Positions 8,515 through 17,350 of a stretch of DNA of 64,000 nt are shown here, in pieces (within the stretch, counting starts at the first letter, position 1; every line of letters starts with the position of its first letter). Source of the stretch: Actinomadura flavalba DSM 45200 (lineage in GTDB: Bacteria > Actinomycetota > Actinomycetes > Streptosporangiales > Streptosporangiaceae); contig NZ_KB894094.1 in assembly GCF_000374305.1 (NCBI RefSeq), positions 414,977 through 478,976 of the forward strand. Direction: 5' to 3'. A model generated the notes under the pieces. The model was given only the letters and a program-made list of their open reading frames with translations. It ran no database searches and was not told the DNA's origin. Position numbers and translations under genes: made by a program.

Positions 8515-9351
8515 ATGCCGTTCACCGACGTCGCCTCACCGCACGGCGACGTGCGCCTGTTCCACACCGACGACGCCCCCGCCCGCCCCGCCGGACCGCC
8601 CGTCCTGCTCGTGCACGGCTACGGCGCCGACTCCGACGACTGGATCTTCCAGCTCCCCGGGCTCACCGAACGCCGCCGCGTCCTCGCCCCCGACCTGCGC
8701 GGGCACGGGCACTCGTCCGCGCCGCCGTCCGGCTACGCGCCGCGCGACCTGGCCGCCGACCTCGCCGGGCTGCTCGACGCACTCGGCGTCCCCGCCGTCG
8801 ACGCCGTCGGGCACTCGCTCGGCGCGCTCGTCGTTAGCGCCCTCGCCGTCGAGCACCCCGGACGCGTCCGGTCGCTGGTCTGCGTCGACCCCGGCTACGG
8901 GCAGCCCGACGCCGTCGCCGCCGCGTTCCCGCCCATGTACGCGGCGCTGCGCGGCCCCGACCCGTACGCGACCGCCCTCGCCAACGACGCCTGGTGCTAC
9001 ACGCCCGCGTCCCCGCCGTGGCTGCGCGGCTGGCACGCCCGCAAGATCCTCGCCACCGCGCCGCAGGCGCTCGCCCAGGCGTTCCCCGCCCTCTACGACG
9101 GGCCCGACCAGTTCGGCCTGCGCGCCGCCGCCGAGACGTACCTCGCGCGGCGCGCCTGCCCCGTCCTGTCCTGCTGGTCGGCCGCCCAGGCCGGCTCCGC
9201 CGACTGGGAACGCGGCGTGTTCACGCACCCGGCGTCCCGCGCGCAGGTGTGGCCGGGCTCGGGGCACCGCCTGCACGCCGAACGTCCCGCCGAGTTCCTG
9301 CTGACCCTCACGACCTGGCTCGACGCACGCGACAAGGAGACGTCCCCGTGA
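8515..9351 (+). CDS. Alpha/beta hydrolase
   Basis: Cytosolic alpha/beta hydrolase of 278 residues. It has the oxyanion-hole motif HGYG after VLLVHG, the DLRGHGHS strand, the nucleophile elbow GHSLGAL, and a C-terminal catalytic His in PGSGHRLHAE. It probably hydrolyses an ester, lactone or C-C bond. The ATG at 8515 is preceded by GCAGGGGG. It is the first gene of a tight plus-strand set: its stop overlaps the next LLM gene by GTGA, and a further LLM gene follows 8 bp after that. The substrate is unknown. Confidence 0.87.
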   Translation: MPFTDVASPHGDVRLFHTDDAPARPAGPPVLLVHGYGADSDDWIFQLPGLTERRRVLAPDLRGHGHSSAPPSGYAPRDLAADLAGLLDALGVPAVDAVGHSLGALVVSALAVEHPGRVRSLVCVDPGYGQPDAVAAAFPPMYAALRGPDPYATALANDAWCYTPASPPWLRGWHARKILATAPQALAQAFPALYDGPDQFGLRAAAETYLARRACPVLSCWSAAQAGSADWERGVFTHPASRAQVWPGSGHRLHAERPAEFLLTLTTWLDARDKETSP

Positions 9352-10598
9352 AGTTCTCGATCTTCCTCAACCCGCAGATCCCCGGGTCGGGCTGGTCCGC
9401 CGAGGAGAACGCCAAGGCCCGGCGGCCGATCGGCCGTGACGTCGAGTCGTACCAGAAGCTCCTGCACGAGGTCCGCGAGATCGCCGTGCACGCCGACCGG
9501 ATCGGCTTCGACGCCCTGATGATGACCGAGCACCACTTCCACTCGGAGGGGTTCGAGTTCTCGGTCAACCCGCTGATGTTCCTCACCGACCTCGCCGCCC
9601 GCACCGAACGCATCCTGCTCGCCCCGCTCGGGCTCGTCCTGCCCGCCTGGGACCCGATCCGGGCCGCCGAGGACGTCGCGCTGCTCGACCACTTCAGCAA
9701 GGGACGGCTGCGGCTCGGCGTCGCGCGCGGCTACCAGGCGCGGTGGGCGAACGTCCTCGGGCAGCGCTGGGACGCGGCGGCGGCCCGGTCGGACGGCTCG
9801 TCGTCGGACAACCGCAACTTCGACGTGTTCGGCGAAATCCTGAAGATCATGAAGATGGCGTGGGAGAACGACACGCTCCGCTACGAGAGCGACGTGCTGG
9901 ACTACTCCGTCCCCGCGCCCTTCTCCGGCATCGAGGGCTGGCCCGCGCAGGAGTGGACCAAGACGTTCGGCGCCCCCGGCGAGATCGACGACGACGGCGT
10001 CATCCGGTCCGTCTCGGTCTGCCCCAAGCCGTACCAGAACCCGCACCCCGAGCTGTGGCAGCCGTTCACCGTCTCGGACCGGTCGGTCGTCCGCGCGGCG
10101 CAGGAGGGCATCCTGCCGTGGATGTTCACCCCGAACCCCGACGACCACGCCGCCAAGGCCAAGCTCTACCAGGAGGAGTGCGCGCGTCAGGGCAAGGACT
10201 ACAAGCTCGGCGAGCACACCGGCATCCTCAAGATCGTCGGCATGGCGGACACGCGTGAGGAGGCCATCGCCACCTACGGCACGGGCATGCAGAAGGACTT
10301 CGCGTCGTTCTTCGGCCCGTTCGGCTACCTGGAGGTGCTCCGCAAGAAGGAGGACGACCGGCATCAGCCGATCTCGCCGGAGAAGGGCGACTTCAAGCGC
10401 ATGAACGAGGTCGAGATGGCGCTGCTCGGCACCCCCGACGACGTCAAGCGCGGCATCCAGCGCATGCTCGACCGCATGCCCGACCTGGAGTGGTTCGGGC
10501 TGTTCATGCAGGGCCAGCAGGGTGTCCTGCCGCTCGACACGGTCAAGCGCAATCTGGAGATGTTCGCCACCAAGGTCATCCCCGAGTTCCAGGACTGA
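9348..10598 (+). CDS. LLM-class flavin-dependent monooxygenase (long form)
   Basis: Luciferase-like monooxygenase of 416 residues, longer than its neighbours and closer to the true flavin-dependent, bacterial-luciferase branch. Features are the AVHADRIGFDALMMTEHHFHSEGF strand with the His pair, FSKGRLRLGVARGYQ, and a C-terminal region (PEKGDFKRMNEVEMALLGTPDDVKRGIQRML) that checks for co-substrate binding. The GTG overlaps the hydrolase stop (GTGA), so both are translated together. A monooxygenase coupled to a hydrolase suggests Baeyer-Villiger-like oxidation followed by ester cleavage. That pathway idea is inference. Confidence 0.85.
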   Translation: MKFSIFLNPQIPGSGWSAEENAKARRPIGRDVESYQKLLHEVREIAVHADRIGFDALMMTEHHFHSEGFEFSVNPLMFLTDLAARTERILLAPLGLVLPAWDPIRAAEDVALLDHFSKGRLRLGVARGYQARWANVLGQRWDAAAARSDGSSSDNRNFDVFGEILKIMKMAWENDTLRYESDVLDYSVPAPFSGIEGWPAQEWTKTFGAPGEIDDDGVIRSVSVCPKPYQNPHPELWQPFTVSDRSVVRAAQEGILPWMFTPNPDDHAAKAKLYQEECARQGKDYKLGEHTGILKIVGMADTREEAIATYGTGMQKDFASFFGPFGYLEVLRKKEDDRHQPISPEKGDFKRMNEVEMALLGTPDDVKRGIQRMLDRMPDLEWFGLFMQGQQGVLPLDTVKRNLEMFATKVIPEFQD

Positions 10599-10606
10599 GG
10601 CCGCCG

Positions 10607-11491
10607 ATGCGTTTCTGGCTGGGCGCCGCGTTCGTCGACACCGCCGAGTTCGTCCCGCTGGCCCGGGCGGCCGACGCCCTCGGCTACGACACCGTCGCCG
10701 TCTCGGACCACATCTTCTACGCCGACTACGCTGCGGAGTACCCGTACTCCGAGACCGGGGCTCCGCCGTACCGTCCCGACACGCACTGGCCCGATCCGTG
10801 GGTCACGATCGGCGCGATGGCGGCGGCGACGACCCGCGTCCGCTTCGCGACGAACGTCTACATCGCCCCGGCGCGGGACCTCTTCACGGTGGCGAAGGCC
10901 GTCTCGACGGCGGCGGCCCTGTCGGGCGACCGCGTGACGCTCGGCACGGGCGTCGGCTGGTGCAAGGACGAGTTCCTCCAGACCGGCCAGGACTTCCACA
11001 CGAGGGGCCGCCGCCTGGACGAGATGATCCCCGCCCTCCGCACCCTCTGGCAGGGCGGCACGGTCGAACACCACGGCGACCACTACGACTTCGGCCCCCT
11101 GAGCATCGCCCCGACCCCGGCAGAGCCGATCCCCGTCTACATCGGCGGCGACAGCGACGCCGCCCTGACCCGCGCCGCCCGCCTGGCCGACGGCTGGATC
11201 GGCAACCGCGTCTACACCGAGGACCAGCTCACCGACCTCCTGTCCCGCCTGAAGGGCCTCCTCCGGCAGAACGGCCGCACCCTGGCCGACCTGGACATCG
11301 TCGCCCCCATCGCCGCCCTCCCCACCCCCGACCTCTACCGCAGATGGCACGGCCAAGGCGTCGACGCCACCCTGGCCGCCCCGTGGTGGCTCGCCACCCC
11401 CGCTGAGAAAGAGCGACACGGCCGCCGCTCCCCCGCCCTGCGCCTCGCCACGATGGAACGCTTCGCCGAAGAGGTCATCACCAAGATGTGA
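10607..11491 (+). CDS. LLM-class F420-dependent oxidoreductase
   Basis: TIM-barrel oxidoreductase of 294 residues starting MRFWLGAAFVDTAEFVPLARAADALGYDTVAVSDH. It carries VRFATNVYIAPARDLF, the RVTLGTGVGWCKDEF loop and PIPVYIGGDSDAALTRAARLADGWIG, all typical of the F420 branch. It follows the flavin monooxygenase by 8 bp with GAGG ahead of the ATG, so the order hydrolase, monooxygenase, F420 enzyme is one operon. Its 3' end overlaps the convergent gene by 14 bp. The exact reaction cannot be read from sequence. Confidence 0.85.
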   Translation: MRFWLGAAFVDTAEFVPLARAADALGYDTVAVSDHIFYADYAAEYPYSETGAPPYRPDTHWPDPWVTIGAMAAATTRVRFATNVYIAPARDLFTVAKAVSTAAALSGDRVTLGTGVGWCKDEFLQTGQDFHTRGRRLDEMIPALRTLWQGGTVEHHGDHYDFGPLSIAPTPAEPIPVYIGGDSDAALTRAARLADGWIGNRVYTEDQLTDLLSRLKGLLRQNGRTLADLDIVAPIAALPTPDLYRRWHGQGVDATLAAPWWLATPAEKERHGRRSPALRLATMERFAEEVITKM

Positions 11492-12527
11492 GCGCGAGGC
11501 TGCGGAAGACACCCCTCGCCCGGCCGATGGTGCCGGTGGCGAAGAGGGGGCCGCCCGGGGTGGTGGAGAGGGAGGTGAGTTCGCCGCCGGTGGGGATTCG
11601 GGTCCAGTGGCCGGTGGCGGTGCGGTGGGCCAGGGCGGAGGCGTCGCCGTTGGGGTCGGTGGAGCCGAGGAACCAGTGGCCGCCGCTGCCGTCGGGGAGG
11701 GGTGCGGCGTCGCGGGTCATGCGGCCCGCCGTGGCGGAGGTGTTCTCACTGCGCCAGCCGGACCCCGTGCCATGAAGGAGGAACGATGACGCCCCGATCT
11801 CGCCGGTGATCCAGACGCCGGACGCGTCGGCGGTGATGGCGCCGAGCCCGGCGTGCAGGGGGCCGGGCGGGGCCTCGCCGGAGGCGGGCGGTGCCTTCGG
11901 GAGCACCCCGGACAGGTCGGTCCGGGTCCACGTTCCGCCGTCGAAGTGGTGGACCCACGGGTGGACGTCGTCGAGGGCCCAGATGTCGGACGACGAGCGG
12001 GCGCTGACGCGGAAGGCGGTGAAGGGGACGGGGCGTTCGGACCAGGTCCTGCCGTCGTAGTGCCAGGCCCTCCGGGCACCGAAGATCCATACGTCGTCGG
12101 CGGCGATCACGGCGAGGCCGCCCGCCGTGGCGGGCTGCTCGCGCATGACCGTCCAGGCGCGTCCGTCCCAGCGCAGGACGGACGCGCCGGTCAGCGCCCA
12201 GACGTTCGACGGGCCGGACGCGGCGACCGCCCCGATATGGCCCCGTCCGACCGGCAGGTCGCGCTCCGTCCAGCGACCGCCCGTCCAGTGGAAGGCCGTG
12301 GGCCGGTGCGGGCCGTCCGCCATCGGCAGCCAGGCGCCCACGCCAACGGTTTTCCATCCGAACGCCCACGCCTCGCGCTCCCCCGTGGCGACGACCCGAC
12401 CGTAGGCGACCGATTTCTCGTCCGCGACGAGTTCCCAGCGGTCGTTCCCATGGGCCCGGGGCGCCGCCCACCAGAGGCAGAGCGCGAGGGTGAGCGCGGT
12501 GGCCGCGGCGGCCGATCTCAGAAGCAT
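11478..12527 (-). CDS. Exported beta-propeller-like protein
   Basis: Exported protein of 349 residues. A signal peptide (MLLRSAAAATALTLALCLWWAAPRAHG) is followed by repeats of ~45 residues built on Trp motifs such as NVWALTG, DVWIFGA, DIWALDD and GVWITGE, each followed by a WDGRAW- or YDGRTW-like strand. This pattern suggests a beta-propeller resembling bacterial WD/Kelch-like sensors. I know no function. TAGATT (12534-12539 on the plus strand) lies six bases before the ATG, which supports a leaderless start. Confidence 0.72.
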   Translation of the reverse strand: MLLRSAAAATALTLALCLWWAAPRAHGNDRWELVADEKSVAYGRVVATGEREAWAFGWKTVGVGAWLPMADGPHRPTAFHWTGGRWTERDLPVGRGHIGAVAASGPSNVWALTGASVLRWDGRAWTVMREQPATAGGLAVIAADDVWIFGARRAWHYDGRTWSERPVPFTAFRVSARSSSDIWALDDVHPWVHHFDGGTWTRTDLSGVLPKAPPASGEAPPGPLHAGLGAITADASGVWITGEIGASSFLLHGTGSGWRSENTSATAGRMTRDAAPLPDGSGGHWFLGSTDPNGDASALAHRTATGHWTRIPTGGELTSLSTTPGGPLFATGTIGRARGVFRSLALTSW

Positions 12528-12533
12528 GATCGC

Positions 12534-12539
12534 AATCTA
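12534..12539 (-). promoter_or_regulatory. Minus-10 box of leaderless gene at 12527
   Basis: TAGATT on the minus strand, six bases before the ATG, with no ribosome-binding site between. It matches the TANNNT pattern seen before several other genes in this window. Confidence 0.45.
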
Positions 12540-12574
12540 GGAAGGCGGCCCGGCCGCCGCATGAGTACGCGTAC

Positions 12575-13255
<681 letters not shown>

Positions 13256-14080
13256 GTGCTGTCAGAGGTGAAGGCGATCAGGTATGTGACGCCGTTGCGC
13301 GAGGGCGGGTCGTTGCCCGGGATCGTCGAGGGCGACGATCTCGGCACGTACGTCATGAAGTTCCACGGGGCCGGGCAGGGGCGCAAGGCGCTCGTGGCCG
13401 AGGTGATCGCCGGGGAGCTGGCACGGCGGCTCGGCCTGCGCACGCCCGAACTGGTCGTCATGGACCTCGACCCCCTGATCGGACGGCACGAACCCGACCC
13501 CGACGTCCAGGACCTCCTCAAGGCCAGCACCGGCACCAACCTCGGCGTCGACTACCTGCCGGGTTCGTTCGGGTTCGACCCGCTCGGGTGGGAGGCCGAC
13601 GCCGCGTTCGCGTCGCGGGTGCTGTGGTTCGACGCGTTCATCGGCAACGTCGACCGGTCGTGGCGCAACCCGAACATGCTCGTCTGGCACGGCGACGTCT
13701 GGCTCATCGACCACGGCGCCAGCCTCATCTTCCACCACGCGTGGGCCAACGCCGCCCGGCTGTTCAGCGGCCCCTACGACGTGGACGACCACGTCCTCAC
13801 CCCGTACGCCACCGAGCTGCCCGCCGCCGAGGCCGAGTTCGCCCCGAAGATCACCGAGGCGGCGCTGCGCGAGGTCGTCGCACTGGTCCCCGACGCCTGG
13901 CTGGAAGGCGAGCCCGGCTTCGCCGATCCCGACGCCGTCCGCGCCGCCTACGTCGACATCCTCCTCACCCGCGCGGGCAAGCCCCGTACCTGGCTCCCCG
14001 CCCTCGACGTCCGCGCCCGCCCCGACACCGCCTCCCGCCGCGGCGAGAACCGCCCCGACTGGCTCGGAGGCCCCACATGA
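13256..14080 (+). CDS. HipA-like kinase, DUF3037-associated
   Basis: Protein of 274 residues related to the C-terminal kinase lobe of HipA. It has GTYVMKFHGAGQGRKALVAEVIAGELARRLGL (lysine and helix C region) and the catalytic stretch NVDRSWRNPNMLVWHGDVWLIDHGASL, with an Asn-Asp pair as in HipA (HxxN...DHG). It lacks the N-terminal HipA subdomain. The DUF3037 gene 34 bp downstream is its usual companion. A TAGCGT box at 13245-13250 ends five bases before the GTG, so the message is probably leaderless. A later GTG at 13268 is the alternative. Its role as a toxin or regulator is not established. Confidence 0.78.
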   Translation: MLSEVKAIRYVTPLREGGSLPGIVEGDDLGTYVMKFHGAGQGRKALVAEVIAGELARRLGLRTPELVVMDLDPLIGRHEPDPDVQDLLKASTGTNLGVDYLPGSFGFDPLGWEADAAFASRVLWFDAFIGNVDRSWRNPNMLVWHGDVWLIDHGASLIFHHAWANAARLFSGPYDVDDHVLTPYATELPAAEAEFAPKITEAALREVVALVPDAWLEGEPGFADPDAVRAAYVDILLTRAGKPRTWLPALDVRARPDTASRRGENRPDWLGGPT

Positions 14081-14114
14081 CCCACCGCCCCGTCCTCGGG
14101 TCCGGAGGTCGCGC

Positions 14115-14522
14115 GTGAGCGCCCGGGCCATCACCTCGACCGTGTTCGAGTACGCCGCGCTGCGGGTCGTGCCGAGTCTTGAGCGGGGTGAGTGCATGAA
14201 CGTCGGGGTCGTCGTCTACTGCCGTGCCCTCGACTACCTCGGGTGCCGCACCCATCTGGACGAAGCCCGCCTGCACGCCCTCGACCCGGCGCTCGACCTC
14301 GGCGGCGTGCGGTCCGCGCTCGGGGGCGTCCGGGCCCTGTGCGCCGGGGGCGACGCCGCCGGACCGGCCGCCGCCGAGGCGCCGGGCGCGCGGTTCCGCT
14401 GGCTGACGGCGCCGCGCAGCACCATCGTGCAGCCCGGTGTCGTGCACGCCGGGCTCACCACCGACCCGGCCGCCGAACTCGATCGGTTGCTGGCGCTGCT
14501 CGTCCCCGGCGGACGGGGGTGA
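14115..14522 (+). CDS. DUF3037 protein, partner of HipA-like kinase
   Basis: Small soluble protein of 135 residues matching DUF3037: FEYAALRVVPSLERGECMNVGVVVYC near the start, then an ALDPALDLGGVRSAL helix and a C-terminal RLLALLVPGG. A strong GGAGGT sits five bases before the GTG. It follows the HipA-like kinase in the same direction, and the two families are commonly found as a pair. It could be a regulator or antitoxin-like partner, but no biochemical role is known to me. The convergent HTH gene ends 2 bp away. Confidence 0.8.
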   Translation: MSARAITSTVFEYAALRVVPSLERGECMNVGVVVYCRALDYLGCRTHLDEARLHALDPALDLGGVRSALGGVRALCAGGDAAGPAAAEAPGARFRWLTAPRSTIVQPGVVHAGLTTDPAAELDRLLALLVPGGRG

Positions 14523-14523
14523 G

Positions 14524-15429
14524 TCAGTCCCACTCCCAGCGGATGCCGTGATACCCGGCGGGCATGCCGAACTCGATGAAGTGCGCGCTGCGGTAGCTCG
14601 ACAGCCGCAGGTCGCCGGTGTCGCGCAGCCGCGTCTGCGCGTCCGGGCGCCAGGTGCGGTAGCAGCGCGCCGGAAGCGCCGACGGGTGGAAGCGGATCTC
14701 GATGAGGTACTCGTGCTGCGGGGTGTGGAAGCCGCGCCCCTCCTCGCAGGCGGGCGCGCCCGACTCGTCGAACGCGAACCCGTACTCCAGCAGGTACGTC
14801 TCGCCCCGGTCCAGCGCGCGGTCGAACAGCAGCTCGGCCGCGACGAGACCGCTGGCCGCGTCCGTCCGGACCCGGCCGAACCGGCAGCCGCGCGCCGACC
14901 GCGCCGACGGCAGCAGGCCGTGCGGATGGTGGTAGACGACGATCCACCGGTCCACACCGGGTTGCTGCGCCTGGTACACGGCCCGGGTGTGGGTCTCGAC
15001 GATGCTCCGGCGCGGCCCGATCGTGTACTGGTCGTGCAGGGACAGACCGGTGACGCGGCGGTCGCCGTGCCCGCCGATCTCGTCCAGCAGCTCCCGGATG
15101 CCCGGTTCGGGGCAGAGTTCGGGCAGGGTCCGCCAGGGGCCGGTCCGCTCGGACGCGGGCCGCAGCAGCGTCACCAGCGAGTGGCGCGGCAGGTCGAGGA
15201 TCTCCTCCAGGCCGCGGACGGCGTGCAGTGAGCCGGACCGTTCCGGCCGGGTGCGGCCACGCTGCCAGTAGCTGAGCGTGGACAGGCTCACGGCGACGCC
15301 CTGCGCGGCCAGCCGCCGCCGCAGCGTCTCCAGGCTCAGCCCGCGCGCGCGGATGGCGGCGTGCAGGGCGACGTCGAAAGGGCCCTTGCGCAACGTCTGA
15401 TCGAGGTCGTGGTCGGTCACGTCGAGCAT
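14524..15429 (-). CDS. HTH protein with unknown C-terminal domain, copy 1
   Basis: Protein of 301 residues. The N-terminal ~75 residues form an XRE-like helix-turn-helix (LSLETLRRRLAAQGVAVSLSTLSYWQRGRTRPERSGSL). The remaining ~210 residues are a beta-rich domain with no family I recognise, closing in IRWEWD. It is paralogous to the gene at 15553 along its whole length. The ATG follows CCGGAGGCC at ~9 bases, so this copy is led by a ribosome-binding site. TACAGT at 15505-15510 may be its promoter. It is probably a transcriptional regulator sensing a ligand through the C-terminal domain (inference). Confidence 0.75.
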   Translation of the reverse strand: MLDVTDHDLDQTLRKGPFDVALHAAIRARGLSLETLRRRLAAQGVAVSLSTLSYWQRGRTRPERSGSLHAVRGLEEILDLPRHSLVTLLRPASERTGPWRTLPELCPEPGIRELLDEIGGHGDRRVTGLSLHDQYTIGPRRSIVETHTRAVYQAQQPGVDRWIVVYHHPHGLLPSARSARGCRFGRVRTDAASGLVAAELLFDRALDRGETYLLEYGFAFDESGAPACEEGRGFHTPQHEYLIEIRFHPSALPARCYRTWRPDAQTRLRDTGDLRLSSYRSAHFIEFGMPAGYHGIRWEWD

Positions 15430-15504
15430 CGTTCTCGGCCTCCGGATCTACTCCGGCCGGCCCCCGTGACGGCCCTGACAACCGTGCTTGCTTCTCCCGC
15501 GCTC

Positions 15505-15510
15505 ACTGTA
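15505..15510 (-). promoter_or_regulatory. Candidate minus-10 box for the gene at 15429
   Basis: TACAGT on the minus strand in the 123-bp gap between the two paralogous HTH genes. Transcription from here would leave a leader of about 70 bases with the Shine-Dalgarno seen before 15429. No clear minus-35 box is visible. Confidence 0.35.
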
Positions 15511-15552
15511 AGGCGAGCGCGCCGCGATGCCAAGACACCGGCGCCGGGGTGA

Positions 15553-16383
15553 TCAGTCCCACTCCCACTCGACGCCGACGATCCCGCCGCGCACGTCGGG
15601 CACGGCGAGGTGCGCGCTGCCCGACGTCCCCACCCACAGTTCGCCGAGCCGCTGCCGGGGCGCGGTGGCCGTTCCGGCGGAGAAGCCGTAGCAGCGGGCG
15701 GGCAGCGTCGCCGCGTCGAACTGGACGACCGCGACGTAGTCACGGGCGGGCCGCGCGAACGGCCGCGCGTACCGGTCGACGGCGCCGAGCGGGCCGCGCG
15801 GCGTCAGCTCGTACTCGACGACGGCGCAGTCCCCGGCCGCCAGGACGCGGTCGAAGACCAGCTCGAAGCCGAGCAGCCGCCCCTCGGTGCGGACGCGGCC
15901 GGGCCGGCTGTACCGCGTGCGGGTCAGCTCGGCGCCGGGGCCGGGCCCGACGTCGTGCACGCAGATGACGCGGTCGATGCCGCCCGCCCCGGCCCGCAGG
16001 ACGGTCCGGACGGCGAGCCCGGCGGACCGGCGGGCGGGCCCGAGCGCATACACGTCGTGCACCGAGAGCCATTCGAGCCGGTGGTCGCCGGACCGGTCGA
16101 ACTGCCCGACGAGCCGGGCGTATCCGGCCATGTCGTGCCAGAGCCGGGGGGTGCCGGGCGCGGCGTCGTCGAGCAGCGACGTGAGCGTCCCGGGCGGCAG
16201 TGCCAGGATCTCCTCCAGCGCCGCGACGACGGGCCGCGAGCGGGGCCGGCTCCGCCCGCGCTGCCAGTAGCTGAGCGTCGCGACCGACACCGCCAGGCCG
16301 CGGCCCGCGAGACGGTGCCGGATGCGCTCCAGCGTCAGTCCCGACTCCTGGACCGCGTTCCGCAGCGCACCGGCGAACTCCAC
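15553..16383 (-). CDS. HTH protein with unknown C-terminal domain, copy 2
   Basis: Protein of 276 residues, paralogous to its downstream neighbour. It shares the HTH (LTLERIRHRLAGRGLAVSVATLSYWQRGRSRP), the region EWLSVHDVYALGPARRSAG matching GLSLHDQYTIGPRRSIV in copy 1, and the ending VEWEWD. The GTG at 16383 is preceded by TAGCAT (16391-16396) at seven bases, indicating a leaderless transcript, unlike copy 1. The long upstream frame runs through the GNAT gene in another frame and is not real. Tandem duplication followed by divergence is likely; the targets are unknown. Confidence 0.74.
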   Translation of the reverse strand: MEFAGALRNAVQESGLTLERIRHRLAGRGLAVSVATLSYWQRGRSRPRSRPVVAALEEILALPPGTLTSLLDDAAPGTPRLWHDMAGYARLVGQFDRSGDHRLEWLSVHDVYALGPARRSAGLAVRTVLRAGAGGIDRVICVHDVGPGPGAELTRTRYSRPGRVRTEGRLLGFELVFDRVLAAGDCAVVEYELTPRGPLGAVDRYARPFARPARDYVAVVQFDAATLPARCYGFSAGTATAPRQRLGELWVGTSGSAHLAVPDVRGGIVGVEWEWD

Positions 16384-16418
16384 GGCCCGGATGCTAAGGC
16401 ATAGCGGCGACTTCCCGC

Positions 16419-17267
16419 CTAGAACAGGACGGACATGAACACGGTGGACTCGGTGAATCCGACGCGCCGATACGTCGCGCGGGCCCGGGAGTTGAAGTCG
16501 TTGACGTACAGCGAGACGACCGGCGCGATCCCGCGCAGCGACTCGGACACGACCGCCGCCATGCCGCCGACCGACAGGCTGCGCCCCCGCAGGTCCGGCG
16601 GCACCCACACGCCCTGGACCTGGCAGGCGTGCGGCGTGACCGCGCCGATCTCCGCCTTGAACATGACGCGCCCGTCCTCGATGCGGGCGAACGCGCGGCC
16701 CGCCTGGATCAGCTCGGCGACCCGCGCCCGGTACAGGACGCCGCCGTCGCCGGTGTTCGGCGAGACGCCGACCTCCTCGGTGAACATCTGCACGCAGGCG
16801 GGATAGATCAGGTCGAAGTCCTCCATGGTGACGCGCCGGACGGCCGGGTCGGCGGGCACCCGCGCGGGCGACCCCGTCCACATCACCGGCTGCGCGGCCC
16901 GCACGGCGCGCGGCGGGCCCCAGTACGGCGCGAGGAACGACCACATCCCGCTCACCGCGCCGACCGGCCCGACGATGGAGGAGCACCGGCGCCCCTGCGC
17001 CTGCGCCCGCTCGGCGAACGCCCGGACGGCCGCGTCGTCGGCGCCGACGGGGATGAGGTTGGCGCCCGCGTAGCACAGCGCGGCGAGGCGGCCGTCGCGC
17101 AGATATCCCCACATCTGGGCGCCGAGGCGGCGCGGATCGAGCCCGGACGCGTGCACGCGCGAGCCCACGAAGACGTTCGTCACCGGGTCGGCGTCGAGCA
17201 GGGCGAGGGCGTCGTCGCGGTACCGGTCGTCCAGGACGCGGACCGGCAGCGAGCCGAGCATGCGCAT
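16419..17267 (-). CDS. DUF4081 + GNAT acetyltransferase
   Basis: Protein of 282 residues with an N-terminal DUF4081 domain (~1-125, PVRVLDDRYRDDALALLDADPVTNVFVGSRV) and a C-terminal GNAT fold (~135-282). The acetyl-CoA loop is in QVQGVWVPPDLRGRSLSVGGMA, and VSLYVNDFNSRARATYRRVGF is also typical. In many actinomycetes this gene lies directly after ispG. Here two exported peptidases lie between them. The acyl acceptor is unknown. The ATG at 17267 is preceded by a G-rich GGCAGGGGG. It is followed at 35 bp by the HTH gene. Confidence 0.85.
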   Translation of the reverse strand: MRMLGSLPVRVLDDRYRDDALALLDADPVTNVFVGSRVHASGLDPRRLGAQMWGYLRDGRLAALCYAGANLIPVGADDAAVRAFAERAQAQGRRCSSIVGPVGAVSGMWSFLAPYWGPPRAVRAAQPVMWTGSPARVPADPAVRRVTMEDFDLIYPACVQMFTEEVGVSPNTGDGGVLYRARVAELIQAGRAFARIEDGRVMFKAEIGAVTPHACQVQGVWVPPDLRGRSLSVGGMAAVVSESLRGIAPVVSLYVNDFNSRARATYRRVGFTESTVFMSVLF

Positions 17268-17350
17268 CGTCAACGGCCCCCTGCCCACGGGGTCCGGAGC
17301 GGCCACGGCGCTGTTCCTGCCACGGTCACAGCCTAAGCCGTCGGTGATCC

